Of a DNA stretch of 38,893 bases, positions 8,660 through 16,339 are shown in pieces; the stretch's first letter is position 1, and the number at the start of each line of letters is the position of its first letter. The stretch is from an uncultured Lachnospiraceae bacterium (GTDB lineage Bacteria > Bacillota > Clostridia > Lachnospirales > Lachnospiraceae). The notes under the pieces were generated by a model. It was not told where the DNA came from. It worked only from the letters and a program-made list of their open reading frames with translations, and searched no databases. The stretch covers positions 1 through 38,893 of the forward strand of contig CAMOZY010000018.1 of assembly GCA_946631295.1 (NCBI GenBank), given 5' to 3'. The translations under genes and the position numbers were made by a program.

Positions 8660-10044
8660 ATGAGACCCTTATGAATATTTACCGGATCATTCTCATAATA
8701 CTTCCACCGATGATCTCCGCACCTCTTTTTGTCTATTTTATCACGGAGGTTCTGAGATACAGGATACGCAGAAAAAAAACGGCATATATCCTTGCACTTG
8801 CAACGGGTTTGTTTTCCGGGCTTATATATGCGTTTGTCAGTCATGATACTGCAGCAAATGCGCTTTCGATATATGATATTGCACTGCTGCTTGTTTCGCT
8901 TGGGTTTCTGATATTCTTAGGTTTTAATATGATCGAGAGAAGATGGGTCAGATTTTTTGTCGTCTTTTTCTCGATGGATATACTTTCAGATCTTAATTCA
9001 ATATTCGGAGGATTGAGAAATCAGATATACAGCACAGGTGTGCTGAACGGGAATGTCGGTATAGTGGTTACGCAGCCGGTTATATCTCTTCCGATGTTAT
9101 CCCTGCCTGCGATATTTCTGGAATTTCTTCTGTTCTGGCTTATCGCACGGATGAGAAAAAAGAGGGACGATGAACCTCTTCCTCTTCCAATCATCATTGG
9201 TCTATTTCTGATACTCAACATATTTACCATGTTCCTTCCCGGCGATCTCGATGACCCTGGTGTGCTCCCAGTCGAAAAACCGATCAGAATAGTATTCATG
9301 CTTTCTGCTCTTGCATTTGTTACCCTGATCTTCTATATAAGGGTTGCAAGAAAAGAACGTGACGATCTCAGGGAGATGAACCGTATCAATGAGGAACTGA
9401 TCGAATCCGAGACACGATATTTTGAGGCGTCCGCCGACGCAAATAACAGGATCCGTGCAATGAAGCACGATATGAAGAACAATACACAGGTGCTTCTCCT
9501 TCTTCTCGAAAACAAAGAGTATGACAAGATGAAGGAATATCTGGAAGAGATGGGAGAGACAATCGTAAATGCGGATATCAGTGCTCACACTGAAAACACC
9601 ATAGCCGATGCGATAATCTCCGAGAAAAAGGAAAAAGCTGAAAAAGCTGGTGTCCATCTCAAAGTTTCAGGCAAGATAACCGATATAGATTTTTCACCTG
9701 TTGATACATGCAAGATTCTGGCCAACATGCTTGATAATGCAATAGAAGCTGTTTCGGATGTCAGATTTTGTGATCTCGATCCTTCCTATAAAGTGATAGA
9801 TCTGAATTTTAAAAGAACTGAGAAGTTCTTTATGATATCCATGACAAATCCATGTTCAGACAAGCCCTCTATAAAGGATGGACTGATTGAAACCATAAAG
9901 TCAGATGTGATCAATCACGGCTTCGGACTAAAGAGCATAAGAGAAGCTACAGAAAATTATGGCGGAGAACTTTCACTTGACTGTGTACAGAAGCCTTATG
10001 GATATGAATTTATAACAGAGCTGCTGTTTCCGATTGAACATTAA
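8656..10044 (+). CDS. GHKL-type sensor histidine kinase (AgrC/VirS-like)
   Basis: A 462-residue membrane kinase. Six or so hydrophobic helices fill residues 1-235, then a short coiled coil leads to the phosphoacceptor His271 in MKHDMKNN. The GHKL ATPase domain follows, with an N-box in NMLDNAIEA (Asn361) and a G-box in HGFGLKSIREA. This layout matches peptide-sensing kinases such as AgrC and VirS, in which the membrane domain itself binds the signal. It overlaps the LytTR regulator gene by ATGA and is its obvious partner. No small pro-peptide gene was found next to it, so the signal may come from elsewhere or be the substrate of the nearby peptidase and exporter. Confidence 0.93.
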   Translation: MNETLMNIYRIILIILPPMISAPLFVYFITEVLRYRIRRKKTAYILALATGLFSGLIYAFVSHDTAANALSIYDIALLLVSLGFLIFLGFNMIERRWVRFFVVFFSMDILSDLNSIFGGLRNQIYSTGVLNGNVGIVVTQPVISLPMLSLPAIFLEFLLFWLIARMRKKRDDEPLPLPIIIGLFLILNIFTMFLPGDLDDPGVLPVEKPIRIVFMLSALAFVTLIFYIRVARKERDDLREMNRINEELIESETRYFEASADANNRIRAMKHDMKNNTQVLLLLLENKEYDKMKEYLEEMGETIVNADISAHTENTIADAIISEKKEKAEKAGVHLKVSGKITDIDFSPVDTCKILANMLDNAIEAVSDVRFCDLDPSYKVIDLNFKRTEKFFMISMTNPCSDKPSIKDGLIETIKSDVINHGFGLKSIREATENYGGELSLDCVQKPYGYEFITELLFPIEH

Positions 10045-10085
10045 AATTGGTATCGGATTAATAGCCTCAAAATAGCGGAGTGAAA

Positions 10086-12236
10086 ATGGCAAGATCCTTT
10101 ACAAAAAATGACGCGATAAGAATCACAAATGAACATAATGGTCTTCTTAATGAACTGCAGAGGATCTCTTATTGTCCTGATGGGTACAGGACTCAGATAA
10201 GTAAATCAGCTGATGCCATGATGGACGCAGCGGTTCAGGAAATTCTTAAGGGAATTCCCGTAGAGGAACTGAACCGTGACGGAGCGGGACTTCGTATCAA
10301 GAATCTGAAGGATGCCGGGTGCACTACCATTGCAGATGCTGTATCACGGGGAACCTATGAACTTGCATCAATCGACGGAATAAGTGAAAACGGCGCGCAT
10401 GTCATAAAAAAGATCACTCAGGATTTTGCAGATCAGGCCAGGAAGGATCTGCGTGTTAAAATCAGCTCTGATACAAAGACTGAAGGAAACACTCTGCTTG
10501 TCAGTTCCATATACAGATACAGAATGTGTAAAGCTTTATCTGAAGAGGCATCGGGGCTTATATATGGAAATGCCGGCCAGATCAAATATGATCTGGCGGA
10601 TCTGGAGCCTTCGAAGGGAACCTTCAAATGGATCTTTTCATCATCACAGATCAAGCAGAAAGCGGAGAAAGCATATAATGAACTGGATGCAATGCTCCGC
10701 GGGGAATATGGAAGTAAAGCACGTGAAATCTGTGACAGGATGCAGCGGGCAGACCGGGCAGACTCTGTCACGGTGTGGGAAGATTTTAATAAAAATTCCA
10801 TTTCATATTTCACAATACTCGAAGAGGTGTGCCCGGGCCTTCTCGGAAGTTCTGATGAAGTATACGGTCTTCCTGAAGAACTTGCAAAAGAAGTTTCGGA
10901 AGAAAGCTATGATAAGGGTGGCCTTCTCTGTACTCTCAGAAAGTATCAGGAGTGGGGCGTCAGGTATGCCCTTCACCAGAAAAGAGTTTTGCTTGGTGAC
11001 GAGATGGGACTCGGAAAAACAGTTCAGGCAATTGCGACAATGGTGTCACTTAAAAATACCGGTGCAACACATTTTGTTGTTGTATGTCCCGCAAGTGTTC
11101 TGACTAACTGGTGCAGGGAGATCCAAAAGCATTCAACATTGTCTGTCATCAAGGTTCATGGTCAGAGCAGGGAAGAGGCACTCGCAGAGTGGATTCAGGC
11201 AGGTGATGTTGCCGTTACCACCTACGAAACAACTGCGCATTTTCAGCTGGATCCCGAATTTCGATTCGATATGATCGTGGTTGATGAAGCCCATTATATT
11301 AAAAACCCTGGAGCTGCAAGAACAAGGAATGTAAAGGAACTATGCTCTCATACTGACAGGATGCTGTTCATGACAGGAACAGCTCTTGAGAATAATGTTG
11401 ATGAGATGATATCACTCATGGGTATCCTTCAGCCAAACGTTGCATCATCAGTAAAGAATATGGCATTCATGTCCAATGCACCTCAGTTCAGGGAAAAAGT
11501 TGCTCCCGTATATTACAGGAGAAAACGCGACCAGGTGCTTACAGAGCTTCCTGAACTGATTGAAAATATGGAATGGTGTACCATGACACCTCAGGAAGAA
11601 GAGGTATATGTCAGAACCTTATATTCCGGAAATCTTATGGCGGTCAGGAGAGTGTCGTGGAATGTAGAAGATCTTCAGTATTCATCCAAGGCAAACCGTC
11701 TTAAGGAAATAGTAGCTGATGCAAAAGAAGATGACAGGAAGGTGATAGTATTCTCATTCTTCCTTGATACATTAAAGGCTGTCACTGAAGTGCTGAAGGA
11801 TGTATGTGTGGAACCGATAAACGGATCCGTACCTCCTGCGCGCAGACAGGAGATCATAGATGAATTTGACAAGGCTCCTGCAGGAACGGTACTGCCTGCG
11901 CAGATTCAGTCCGGAGGAACGGGACTTAATATTCAGTCTGCAAGCGTTGTTGTAATATGTGAACCGCAGTACAAGCCTTCAACTGAAAATCAGGCAATAT
12001 CCAGAGCCTATCGTATGGGTCAGGCAAGAAATGTTCTGGTCTACAGACTTCTGAGTGATGAAACGGTTGATGAACGCATCCTTGAGATACTCGACAGAAA
12101 ACAGAAAGAATTCGATGCATTCGCTGATAAGTCCGTGGCAGGTGAAGAGAGTATAGCAGTAGATGAAAAGGAACTCGGTGATATCATCGGTGCAGAGATT
12201 GAAAGAATCAAAGCGGAAAAGAAGGGGGAGACTTAA
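10086..12236 (+). CDS. SNF2-family DNA-dependent ATPase/helicase
   Basis: A 716-residue Swi2/Snf2-type translocase. The N-terminal 260 residues are not standard helicase. They contain a helix-hairpin-helix-like stretch (DAGCTTIADAVSRG and IDGISENGAHVI) that could bind DNA. The motor has motif I GDEMGLGKT (Lys311), motif II DEAH (400-403), motif III MTGTALENN, motif V SGGTGLNIQSA and motif VI QAISRAYRMGQAR, so it appears active. I prefer ATG 10086, five bases after GGAG, over GTG 10080. The stop overlaps the start of the next gene by one base, implying a functional pair. Roles for such proteins range from DNA repair to phage defence. The sequence alone does not decide this. Confidence 0.93.
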   Translation: MARSFTKNDAIRITNEHNGLLNELQRISYCPDGYRTQISKSADAMMDAAVQEILKGIPVEELNRDGAGLRIKNLKDAGCTTIADAVSRGTYELASIDGISENGAHVIKKITQDFADQARKDLRVKISSDTKTEGNTLLVSSIYRYRMCKALSEEASGLIYGNAGQIKYDLADLEPSKGTFKWIFSSSQIKQKAEKAYNELDAMLRGEYGSKAREICDRMQRADRADSVTVWEDFNKNSISYFTILEEVCPGLLGSSDEVYGLPEELAKEVSEESYDKGGLLCTLRKYQEWGVRYALHQKRVLLGDEMGLGKTVQAIATMVSLKNTGATHFVVVCPASVLTNWCREIQKHSTLSVIKVHGQSREEALAEWIQAGDVAVTTYETTAHFQLDPEFRFDMIVVDEAHYIKNPGAARTRNVKELCSHTDRMLFMTGTALENNVDEMISLMGILQPNVASSVKNMAFMSNAPQFREKVAPVYYRRKRDQVLTELPELIENMEWCTMTPQEEEVYVRTLYSGNLMAVRRVSWNVEDLQYSSKANRLKEIVADAKEDDRKVIVFSFFLDTLKAVTEVLKDVCVEPINGSVPPARRQEIIDEFDKAPAGTVLPAQIQSGGTGLNIQSASVVVICEPQYKPSTENQAISRAYRMGQARNVLVYRLLSDETVDERILEILDRKQKEFDAFADKSVAGEESIAVDEKELGDIIGAEIERIKAEKKGET

Positions 12237-13294
12237 TGCTCATCATTACAACTAATTCCGGAACTGAAAAATATAAAGTAGTTGCAGAGGATTTTGATTC
12301 ATTCGTGGTCGCCGGTATCGATAAGCCGGTAGAAAACGGATTTTTGTACACCAACAGATATGAGACGGAAGCATCATGCATGATCATAAAAAAAGATCAG
12401 GTCGATGAATACTACAACGAATGGGAAGATACTTACGATCTATACAAAGGTATAAGAGTAGATTGTTATGAAGAGGACGGAAAGGTCGAGATAGAAGTCA
12501 GTGACGTTCCTGAGGAACTTGAAAAGGAATTTACCCGGGAAGAATATCTTGACTATGCAAGGGGCGATAATTATCCCCCGTTTAATTCCGTCAGATATTT
12601 AAAGACAGTTGATGCAGATGACCCTGATCTTAAGATGGAAGTATGCGAGCTTTGTCACAAGAATCTGGAAGTTAATAACTATGGCATTGTTCCCGGAATA
12701 AGCAGCACTGATTACGACAGACTTCACATGGAATATCTGGCAGACATGCTGGATAAATCCGACAGCGGAAATAATGATCCTATCTACAGACTGTTTCTCG
12801 GATGCTATGGATTTGCTTATCCCGGTGAAAATGGACTTCAGGATCTTGATGTTATTTTTGAAAAGATAATTCCCCTGGCATATCAGAAGCTGGTAGATGA
12901 AGGAACTCCATACGGAGCAAAGAATTTTATTCGTGAACTGGGGCAGTGTGCTTTCAGAAGAAGGATCATTCTTGAATTCAATAAAGATGATATCTATACT
13001 GTTCTTATGGATGGAAAAAAGGCAGAACTGCCAGATGAATATATATACTATTCATACTTGCAGCGTGCATTGAAAATAAAAAAATATCATGAGGCAGGTA
13101 TGACACCGTACAATATTTTAGATCTTACAAATGTATGGTACTGGTTTGACAAGGAATGCAGCGATTATTTGGAAAACACAAATCCCGTGGTATTTAATGG
13201 CTTGACTCTTTGCGACAACCTTGGAGAATATGTAAAGAATATCAGAGGTGAAATGGAATACTACAGACAGTTTGATTCCCATTCGGATAATTGA
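12236..13294 (+). CDS. Hypothetical acidic protein coupled to SNF2 helicase
   Basis: A 352-residue, strongly acidic soluble protein that I do not recognise. There is no signal peptide or membrane helix. A CELC pair near residue 140 could be half of a metal site, but no second pair is evident. The C-terminal half is helical and rich in aromatic residues. The start ATG shares its A with the helicase stop codon (TAATG), so translation should be coupled and the protein is probably made in proportion to the SNF2 ATPase. A bidirectional terminator follows within 40 bases, making this a two-gene unit with the helicase. Confidence 0.8.
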   Translation: MLIITTNSGTEKYKVVAEDFDSFVVAGIDKPVENGFLYTNRYETEASCMIIKKDQVDEYYNEWEDTYDLYKGIRVDCYEEDGKVEIEVSDVPEELEKEFTREEYLDYARGDNYPPFNSVRYLKTVDADDPDLKMEVCELCHKNLEVNNYGIVPGISSTDYDRLHMEYLADMLDKSDSGNNDPIYRLFLGCYGFAYPGENGLQDLDVIFEKIIPLAYQKLVDEGTPYGAKNFIRELGQCAFRRRIILEFNKDDIYTVLMDGKKAELPDEYIYYSYLQRALKIKKYHEAGMTPYNILDLTNVWYWFDKECSDYLENTNPVVFNGLTLCDNLGEYVKNIRGEMEYYRQFDSHSDN

Positions 13295-13305
13295 GTAAAA
13301 ACAAA

Positions 13306-13338
13306 GCCCCTGCGGAAAATTGCCGCAGGGGCATTATT
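13306..13338. terminator. Bidirectional terminator between convergent genes
   Basis: GCCCCTGCGG (13306-13315) pairs perfectly with CCGCAGGGGC (13323-13332) around a 7-nt loop. It is followed by ATTATTAT on the plus strand and by TTTGTTTTT on the minus strand, so it can end both the SNF2 unit and the minus-strand GH43/AIM24 unit. Confidence 0.85.
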
Positions 13339-13354
13339 ATCTGTCAAAAGTTTC

Positions 13355-14032
13355 TTATCCCTTTGTCGGCATGTAGGGAAGAAGTGAACCTGCAAGCTGG
13401 GGAACCGGCATGGTCTGAAGCCACAGATGTCCGGGGCCTGTTACTACGGTGTTAAAGATTCCTTCTCCGCCCAAGAATATATTCTTAAGACCGGGAACTG
13501 TCTGAATATCGATGCTGCAGGTTGCGGTCATTGCGGCAAGATAGCCTGTATCGATCACCATCTGCTGTCCGGGCTGAAGATCATACTCTTTTACGAATCC
13601 GTCGAACTCAAGGAAAGCCATTCCCTGACCGGATAATTTCTGCATAATGAAGCCTTCACCGCCTACAAGACCTGCTCCGACCTTCCTCTGGAAAAAGACT
13701 GAAAGATCAACGCCGGATGTGGATGCAAGGAAAGCCTTCTTCTGTGCGACTATCTCCTGACCCGGGGCAATCTGGAATGCACGGATAGAGCCCGGAAAGC
13801 TTGATGCAAATGCTATCATTCCTTCACCACCCTGAGCAGTATAGCGGTTTTGAAAGAGATTCTCTCCTGAAAAAGCTCTGCCAAGCATTTTACCAATTCC
13901 GCCGCCTGATGTTTCCATCTTCATATTCGGAGTCATCCAGCTCATTGCACCACTTTCGGTGATCATTGTCTCACCGGGATCAAGTGTACAGATAACTACC
14001 GGTAAAGGTTCACCCTCTATTGAATATCTCAT
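13355..14032 (-). CDS. AIM24 / TIGR00266 family protein
   Basis: A 225-residue glycine-rich beta-sheet protein of the AIM24 (TIGR00266) family. Family features include the opening MRYSIEGEPLPVV, the GESGAMSWM-like segment (here TESGAMSWMTPN), the GGGIGKMLGRAFSGE segment and the C-terminal GGEGIFNTVVTGPGHLWLQT. Bacterial members are widespread and their function is not established. The mitochondrial relative affects membrane-complex assembly. The length is typical. A GGAGG site precedes the ATG. It lies 24 bases after a GH43 gene on the same strand and likely shares its mRNA, although no functional link is evident. Confidence 0.9.
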   Translation of the reverse strand: MRYSIEGEPLPVVICTLDPGETMITESGAMSWMTPNMKMETSGGGIGKMLGRAFSGENLFQNRYTAQGGEGMIAFASSFPGSIRAFQIAPGQEIVAQKKAFLASTSGVDLSVFFQRKVGAGLVGGEGFIMQKLSGQGMAFLEFDGFVKEYDLQPGQQMVIDTGYLAAMTATCSIDIQTVPGLKNIFLGGEGIFNTVVTGPGHLWLQTMPVPQLAGSLLPYMPTKG

Positions 14033-14056
14033 TTAACATTCCTCCCTGTAGTAAGA

Positions 14057-15781
14057 TCAGTTATATCTGAATTTTGAAAATACTGCGGATCCGCCTGCTT
14101 CCTTTGTGCTGAAGACAAACAGTCCAATCCTTGCTCCTGTAAAGTGGTCGAGCTTGAAAACAAGCTTGTGTGGAGTTCCGATCGAATGTCTTGTTCCCTC
14201 GGGCTCACGATATCCGAAATATGCAGTGTCATCTTCTTCGGGAAGTTTTACAAGACTTCCTGTTTTGTCGGGATCGACATTTTTTGCAAGAAGCAAATGA
14301 TCGAAGCAGATTGCGGAGTGAAGCTTTATCTTAGGTGAAGAGAGCTTAACCTTCTCTGCAATCCTGGGAGATTCGTTATCGTGTCTTTCTCCCCATATGC
14401 CGCCGTCTATTGTTCTGGTGCACATAACGGCATAGTATTCACCGTTTTCTTTTGTGATGCCGGCATATGCATAACAGCTTTCAAGAACGCACAGTCCCGC
14501 AACATCTCCATCGCCAAGCCCGGATGCGTCTATCTCAACACTGCAGGAGCATCCCGGGAATCTGGTTCTCTGTGTCAGAACATTTTTTGCCTGAACAAGA
14601 TTGGTGCAGATCTTATCGGTTGTGACGGTTACGGTTCCTGCTTCCGCATCTCTTGTGATCAGGGAAAGGTCAGGCTCGTGTGAAAACTGCCAGCAGCTTT
14701 TGAATCCGAAGGAGTCGTTTATTCCAGGAATTTTGGAAGTGTCCTTGAAATCATCACCGGATACAAGAGGCGTATATCTGTAACCGGGGTAAAGATCTCT
14801 GACTTCAAAACTTTCAGGGATCTTTCTGTCAGTTCCGAACATGGGGAAATATGCTTCATATGTTCCGTCAAGAGGAGTGATGGTTTTATCCTCTGCGGAA
14901 GTGACATATGTGTCAGCAAGAGATCCGAGATTTATTTTCTTCCATGTAACGGGGATCAGTACGGGTATTCTTCCGACGGCGCCGCTGTCCTGGAAAAGGA
15001 TTGCGTATTCTTTTCCGTCAGGGTCACAGACTATACCGCCCTGTGCGACACCGCTTCTTCTGAAGCCTCTGTCATCGTCCATTACATCCATTCCGTAGTA
15101 GGGACCATAAGGAGAATTCGCAACATAACAACCTTCGGTGCGCTTTCCCGTGGATTTGGGCATATGGATCATGAAGAGGTAATATTTTCCGTTTATGCGG
15201 TAAAGATGTGATCCTTCATATCCAAGATAAACTTCATCGGTATCACGAAGTATGAGCGTCTCGGGTGCAGAATCTTCATCACTCAGGATCAGCCTCGTTC
15301 CTTCATCGGAAGAGTCCTCCCTGTCGGGTATTCCCTTGAGTTCTCTGATGTAGATTTCCTTATTTCCATAGACAATGTATATACGTCCGTCATTGTCAAA
15401 AAGTATGGAGTTGTCGTGATAGAAGCCGTTGAGTGTACTCTTTTTCCAGGGACCTGTAATGGATGCGGAAGTATAGACATAGGTCTTGTGAGTATCATTT
15501 GCAACGAAGCATATGTAGAAATAGCCGTCATGATATCTCAGTGATGCCGCCCACATACCCTGTCCATAGATGTTTTCTGAGCCTTCCATCTGCTGTGCGG
15601 GTGTGGAATCCAGCCTGTCATAAACATATGCGGCATGTTCCCAGTTGATAAGATCATATGATCTGAGAATCTCACATCCCGGCATAAAATACATTGTGGT
15701 ACTGACCATATAATATGTGTCATCCACACGGATGACGTCGGGATCCGGATAATCGAGTTTTAACAGTGGATTGATATTCAT
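14057..15781 (-). CDS. Glycoside hydrolase family 43 with C-terminal beta-sandwich (beta-xylosidase/arabinofuranosidase-type)
   Basis: A 574-residue enzyme with an N-terminal GH43 five-bladed propeller (about 1-310) and a C-terminal beta-sandwich (about 350-574), the layout of the xylosidase/arabinofuranosidase branch. The expected catalytic residues are Asp13 (YPDPDVIR), Asp123 (FYHDNSILF) and Glu189 (YEGSHLYRING). The sandwich includes LTQRTRFPGCSCSVEIDA and ends in FSKFRYN, typical of GH43 C2 domains. There is no signal peptide, so it should finish hydrolysis of imported xylo- or arabino-oligosaccharides in the cytoplasm. AGGGGGC precedes the start. With the GH43 at 1397 this gives two cytoplasmic GH43 enzymes in 15 kb, suggesting hemicellulose use. 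Confidence 0.92.
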   Translation of the reverse strand: MNINPLLKLDYPDPDVIRVDDTYYMVSTTMYFMPGCEILRSYDLINWEHAAYVYDRLDSTPAQQMEGSENIYGQGMWAASLRYHDGYFYICFVANDTHKTYVYTSASITGPWKKSTLNGFYHDNSILFDNDGRIYIVYGNKEIYIRELKGIPDREDSSDEGTRLILSDEDSAPETLILRDTDEVYLGYEGSHLYRINGKYYLFMIHMPKSTGKRTEGCYVANSPYGPYYGMDVMDDDRGFRRSGVAQGGIVCDPDGKEYAILFQDSGAVGRIPVLIPVTWKKINLGSLADTYVTSAEDKTITPLDGTYEAYFPMFGTDRKIPESFEVRDLYPGYRYTPLVSGDDFKDTSKIPGINDSFGFKSCWQFSHEPDLSLITRDAEAGTVTVTTDKICTNLVQAKNVLTQRTRFPGCSCSVEIDASGLGDGDVAGLCVLESCYAYAGITKENGEYYAVMCTRTIDGGIWGERHDNESPRIAEKVKLSSPKIKLHSAICFDHLLLAKNVDPDKTGSLVKLPEEDDTAYFGYREPEGTRHSIGTPHKLVFKLDHFTGARIGLFVFSTKEAGGSAVFSKFRYN

Positions 15782-15817
15782 GATGCCCCCTTGAAGAATT
15801 GACTGTTACATAACGGT

Positions 15818-15847
15818 ATTATAGCATTTTGTGATAAAATAGTCCGT
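15818..15847 (-). promoter_or_regulatory. Promoter of the minus-strand GH43/AIM24 unit
   Basis: On the minus strand a perfect TATAAT (plus 15818-15823) lies 37 bases before the GH43 start, with a weak CGGACT -35 (plus 15841-15846) at a 17-nt spacer. It overlaps the divergent promoter region of the Smr gene. Confidence 0.5.
15832..15840 (+). promoter_or_regulatory. Extended -10 just before the Smr gene (leaderless start)
   Basis: TGATAAAAT provides a TG-N extended -10 with TAAAAT at 15835-15840. Transcription seven or so bases downstream would begin at or next to the A of the ATG at 15848, and no Shine-Dalgarno is present. An alternative promoter is TTGACT (15799-15804) with TAGCAT (15822-15827) at a 17-nt spacer. 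Confidence 0.45.
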
Positions 15848-16096
15848 ATGAACGAGCCATTTGTGGAAATTGATCTTCACGGCATGAGAGCTGATGAAGC
15901 GGAACGGGTCGTAGAAAAAGCTGTTGCCTCTGCGGGCCCCGGAACATATCAGATCCGGGTTATACACGGGTTTAACCGTGGGACCAGTCTGCGTGACATG
16001 ATATACGACAGTTTCAGGTATAACTCCAAGGTAAAACGCATTATGCCCGGAGATAACAGAGGTATTACAATTCTTGTCCTTAGAGAACTTTATTAA
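15848..16096 (+). CDS. Small Smr-domain protein
   Basis: An 82-residue protein consisting of a single Smr domain, the nuclease-like fold also found at the C-terminus of MutS2. The conserved features are the opening EIDLHGMRADEA (Asp9-Leu10-His11-Gly12) and VIHGFNRGTSLRD, a variant of the usual HGxGxGxLR loop in which Asn and Arg replace two residues. Stand-alone Smr proteins bind or cleave branched DNA or RNA; this one's role is not known. There is no Shine-Dalgarno before the ATG, and the adjacent extended -10 suggests a leaderless mRNA. A terminator follows. Confidence 0.9.
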   Translation: MNEPFVEIDLHGMRADEAERVVEKAVASAGPGTYQIRVIHGFNRGTSLRDMIYDSFRYNSKVKRIMPGDNRGITILVLRELY

Positions 16097-16137
16097 GTAT
16101 CTGCATTCGTGATGGTAGAAATCAATAGAATATATTA

Positions 16138-16181
16138 AATCAGGTCAATTTTGCCTTGCGTCATAATTGGCCTGATTTTTT
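16138..16181 (+). terminator. Rho-independent terminator after the Smr gene
   Basis: AATCAGGTCAATT (16138-16150) pairs with AATTGGCCTGATT (16165-16177), 13 bp with one G-U pair and a 14-nt loop, followed by a T-run to 16181. It separates the Smr gene from the leuA-araC promoter. Confidence 0.85.
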
Positions 16182-16199
16182 GCTAAAACACAGTAAATA

Positions 16200-16216
16200 T
16201 GGCAATCTGTGGCAAT
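16200..16216 (+). promoter_or_regulatory. TGGCAAT direct repeat, one helical turn apart
   Basis: TGGCAAT occurs at 16200-16206 and 16210-16216, a 10-bp period, about 42 bases upstream of the predicted -35. Paired in-phase direct half-sites at this distance are typical of AraC-family activators. The adjacent CAATCTG (16203-16209) recurs inverted as CAGATTG at 16296-16302. Binding by the AraC domain of the gene product is inference. Confidence 0.35.
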
Positions 16217-16257
16217 ATAACAATAAAATCAATCAATAAATCAGATTAAAATCGCTC

Positions 16258-16286
16258 TTGATTTTATATTCTCATAGTGATATTGT
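16258..16286 (+). promoter_or_regulatory. Promoter of the leuA-araC fusion gene
   Basis: TTGATT (16258-16263), a 17-nt spacer and TATTGT (16281-16286). The -35 is embedded in a perfect 7-bp inverted repeat, TAAAATC/GATTTTA (16247-16253 and 16260-16266), a possible operator. The transcript leader would contain a 7-bp hairpin, GCGGAAT/ATTCCGC, near 16306-16325, just before the ribosome binding site. Confidence 0.5.
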
Positions 16287-16339
16287 TTCGTTATCAGATT
16301 GCAGTGCGGAATAATACGATTCCGCGGATAGGAGATAAT

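Noticed and set aside
16182-16339. T-box or leucine attenuator upstream of leuA-araC
   Set aside because: No T-box sequence, no anti-terminator pair and no leader peptide rich in leucine codons was found. The only terminator lies before the predicted promoter.
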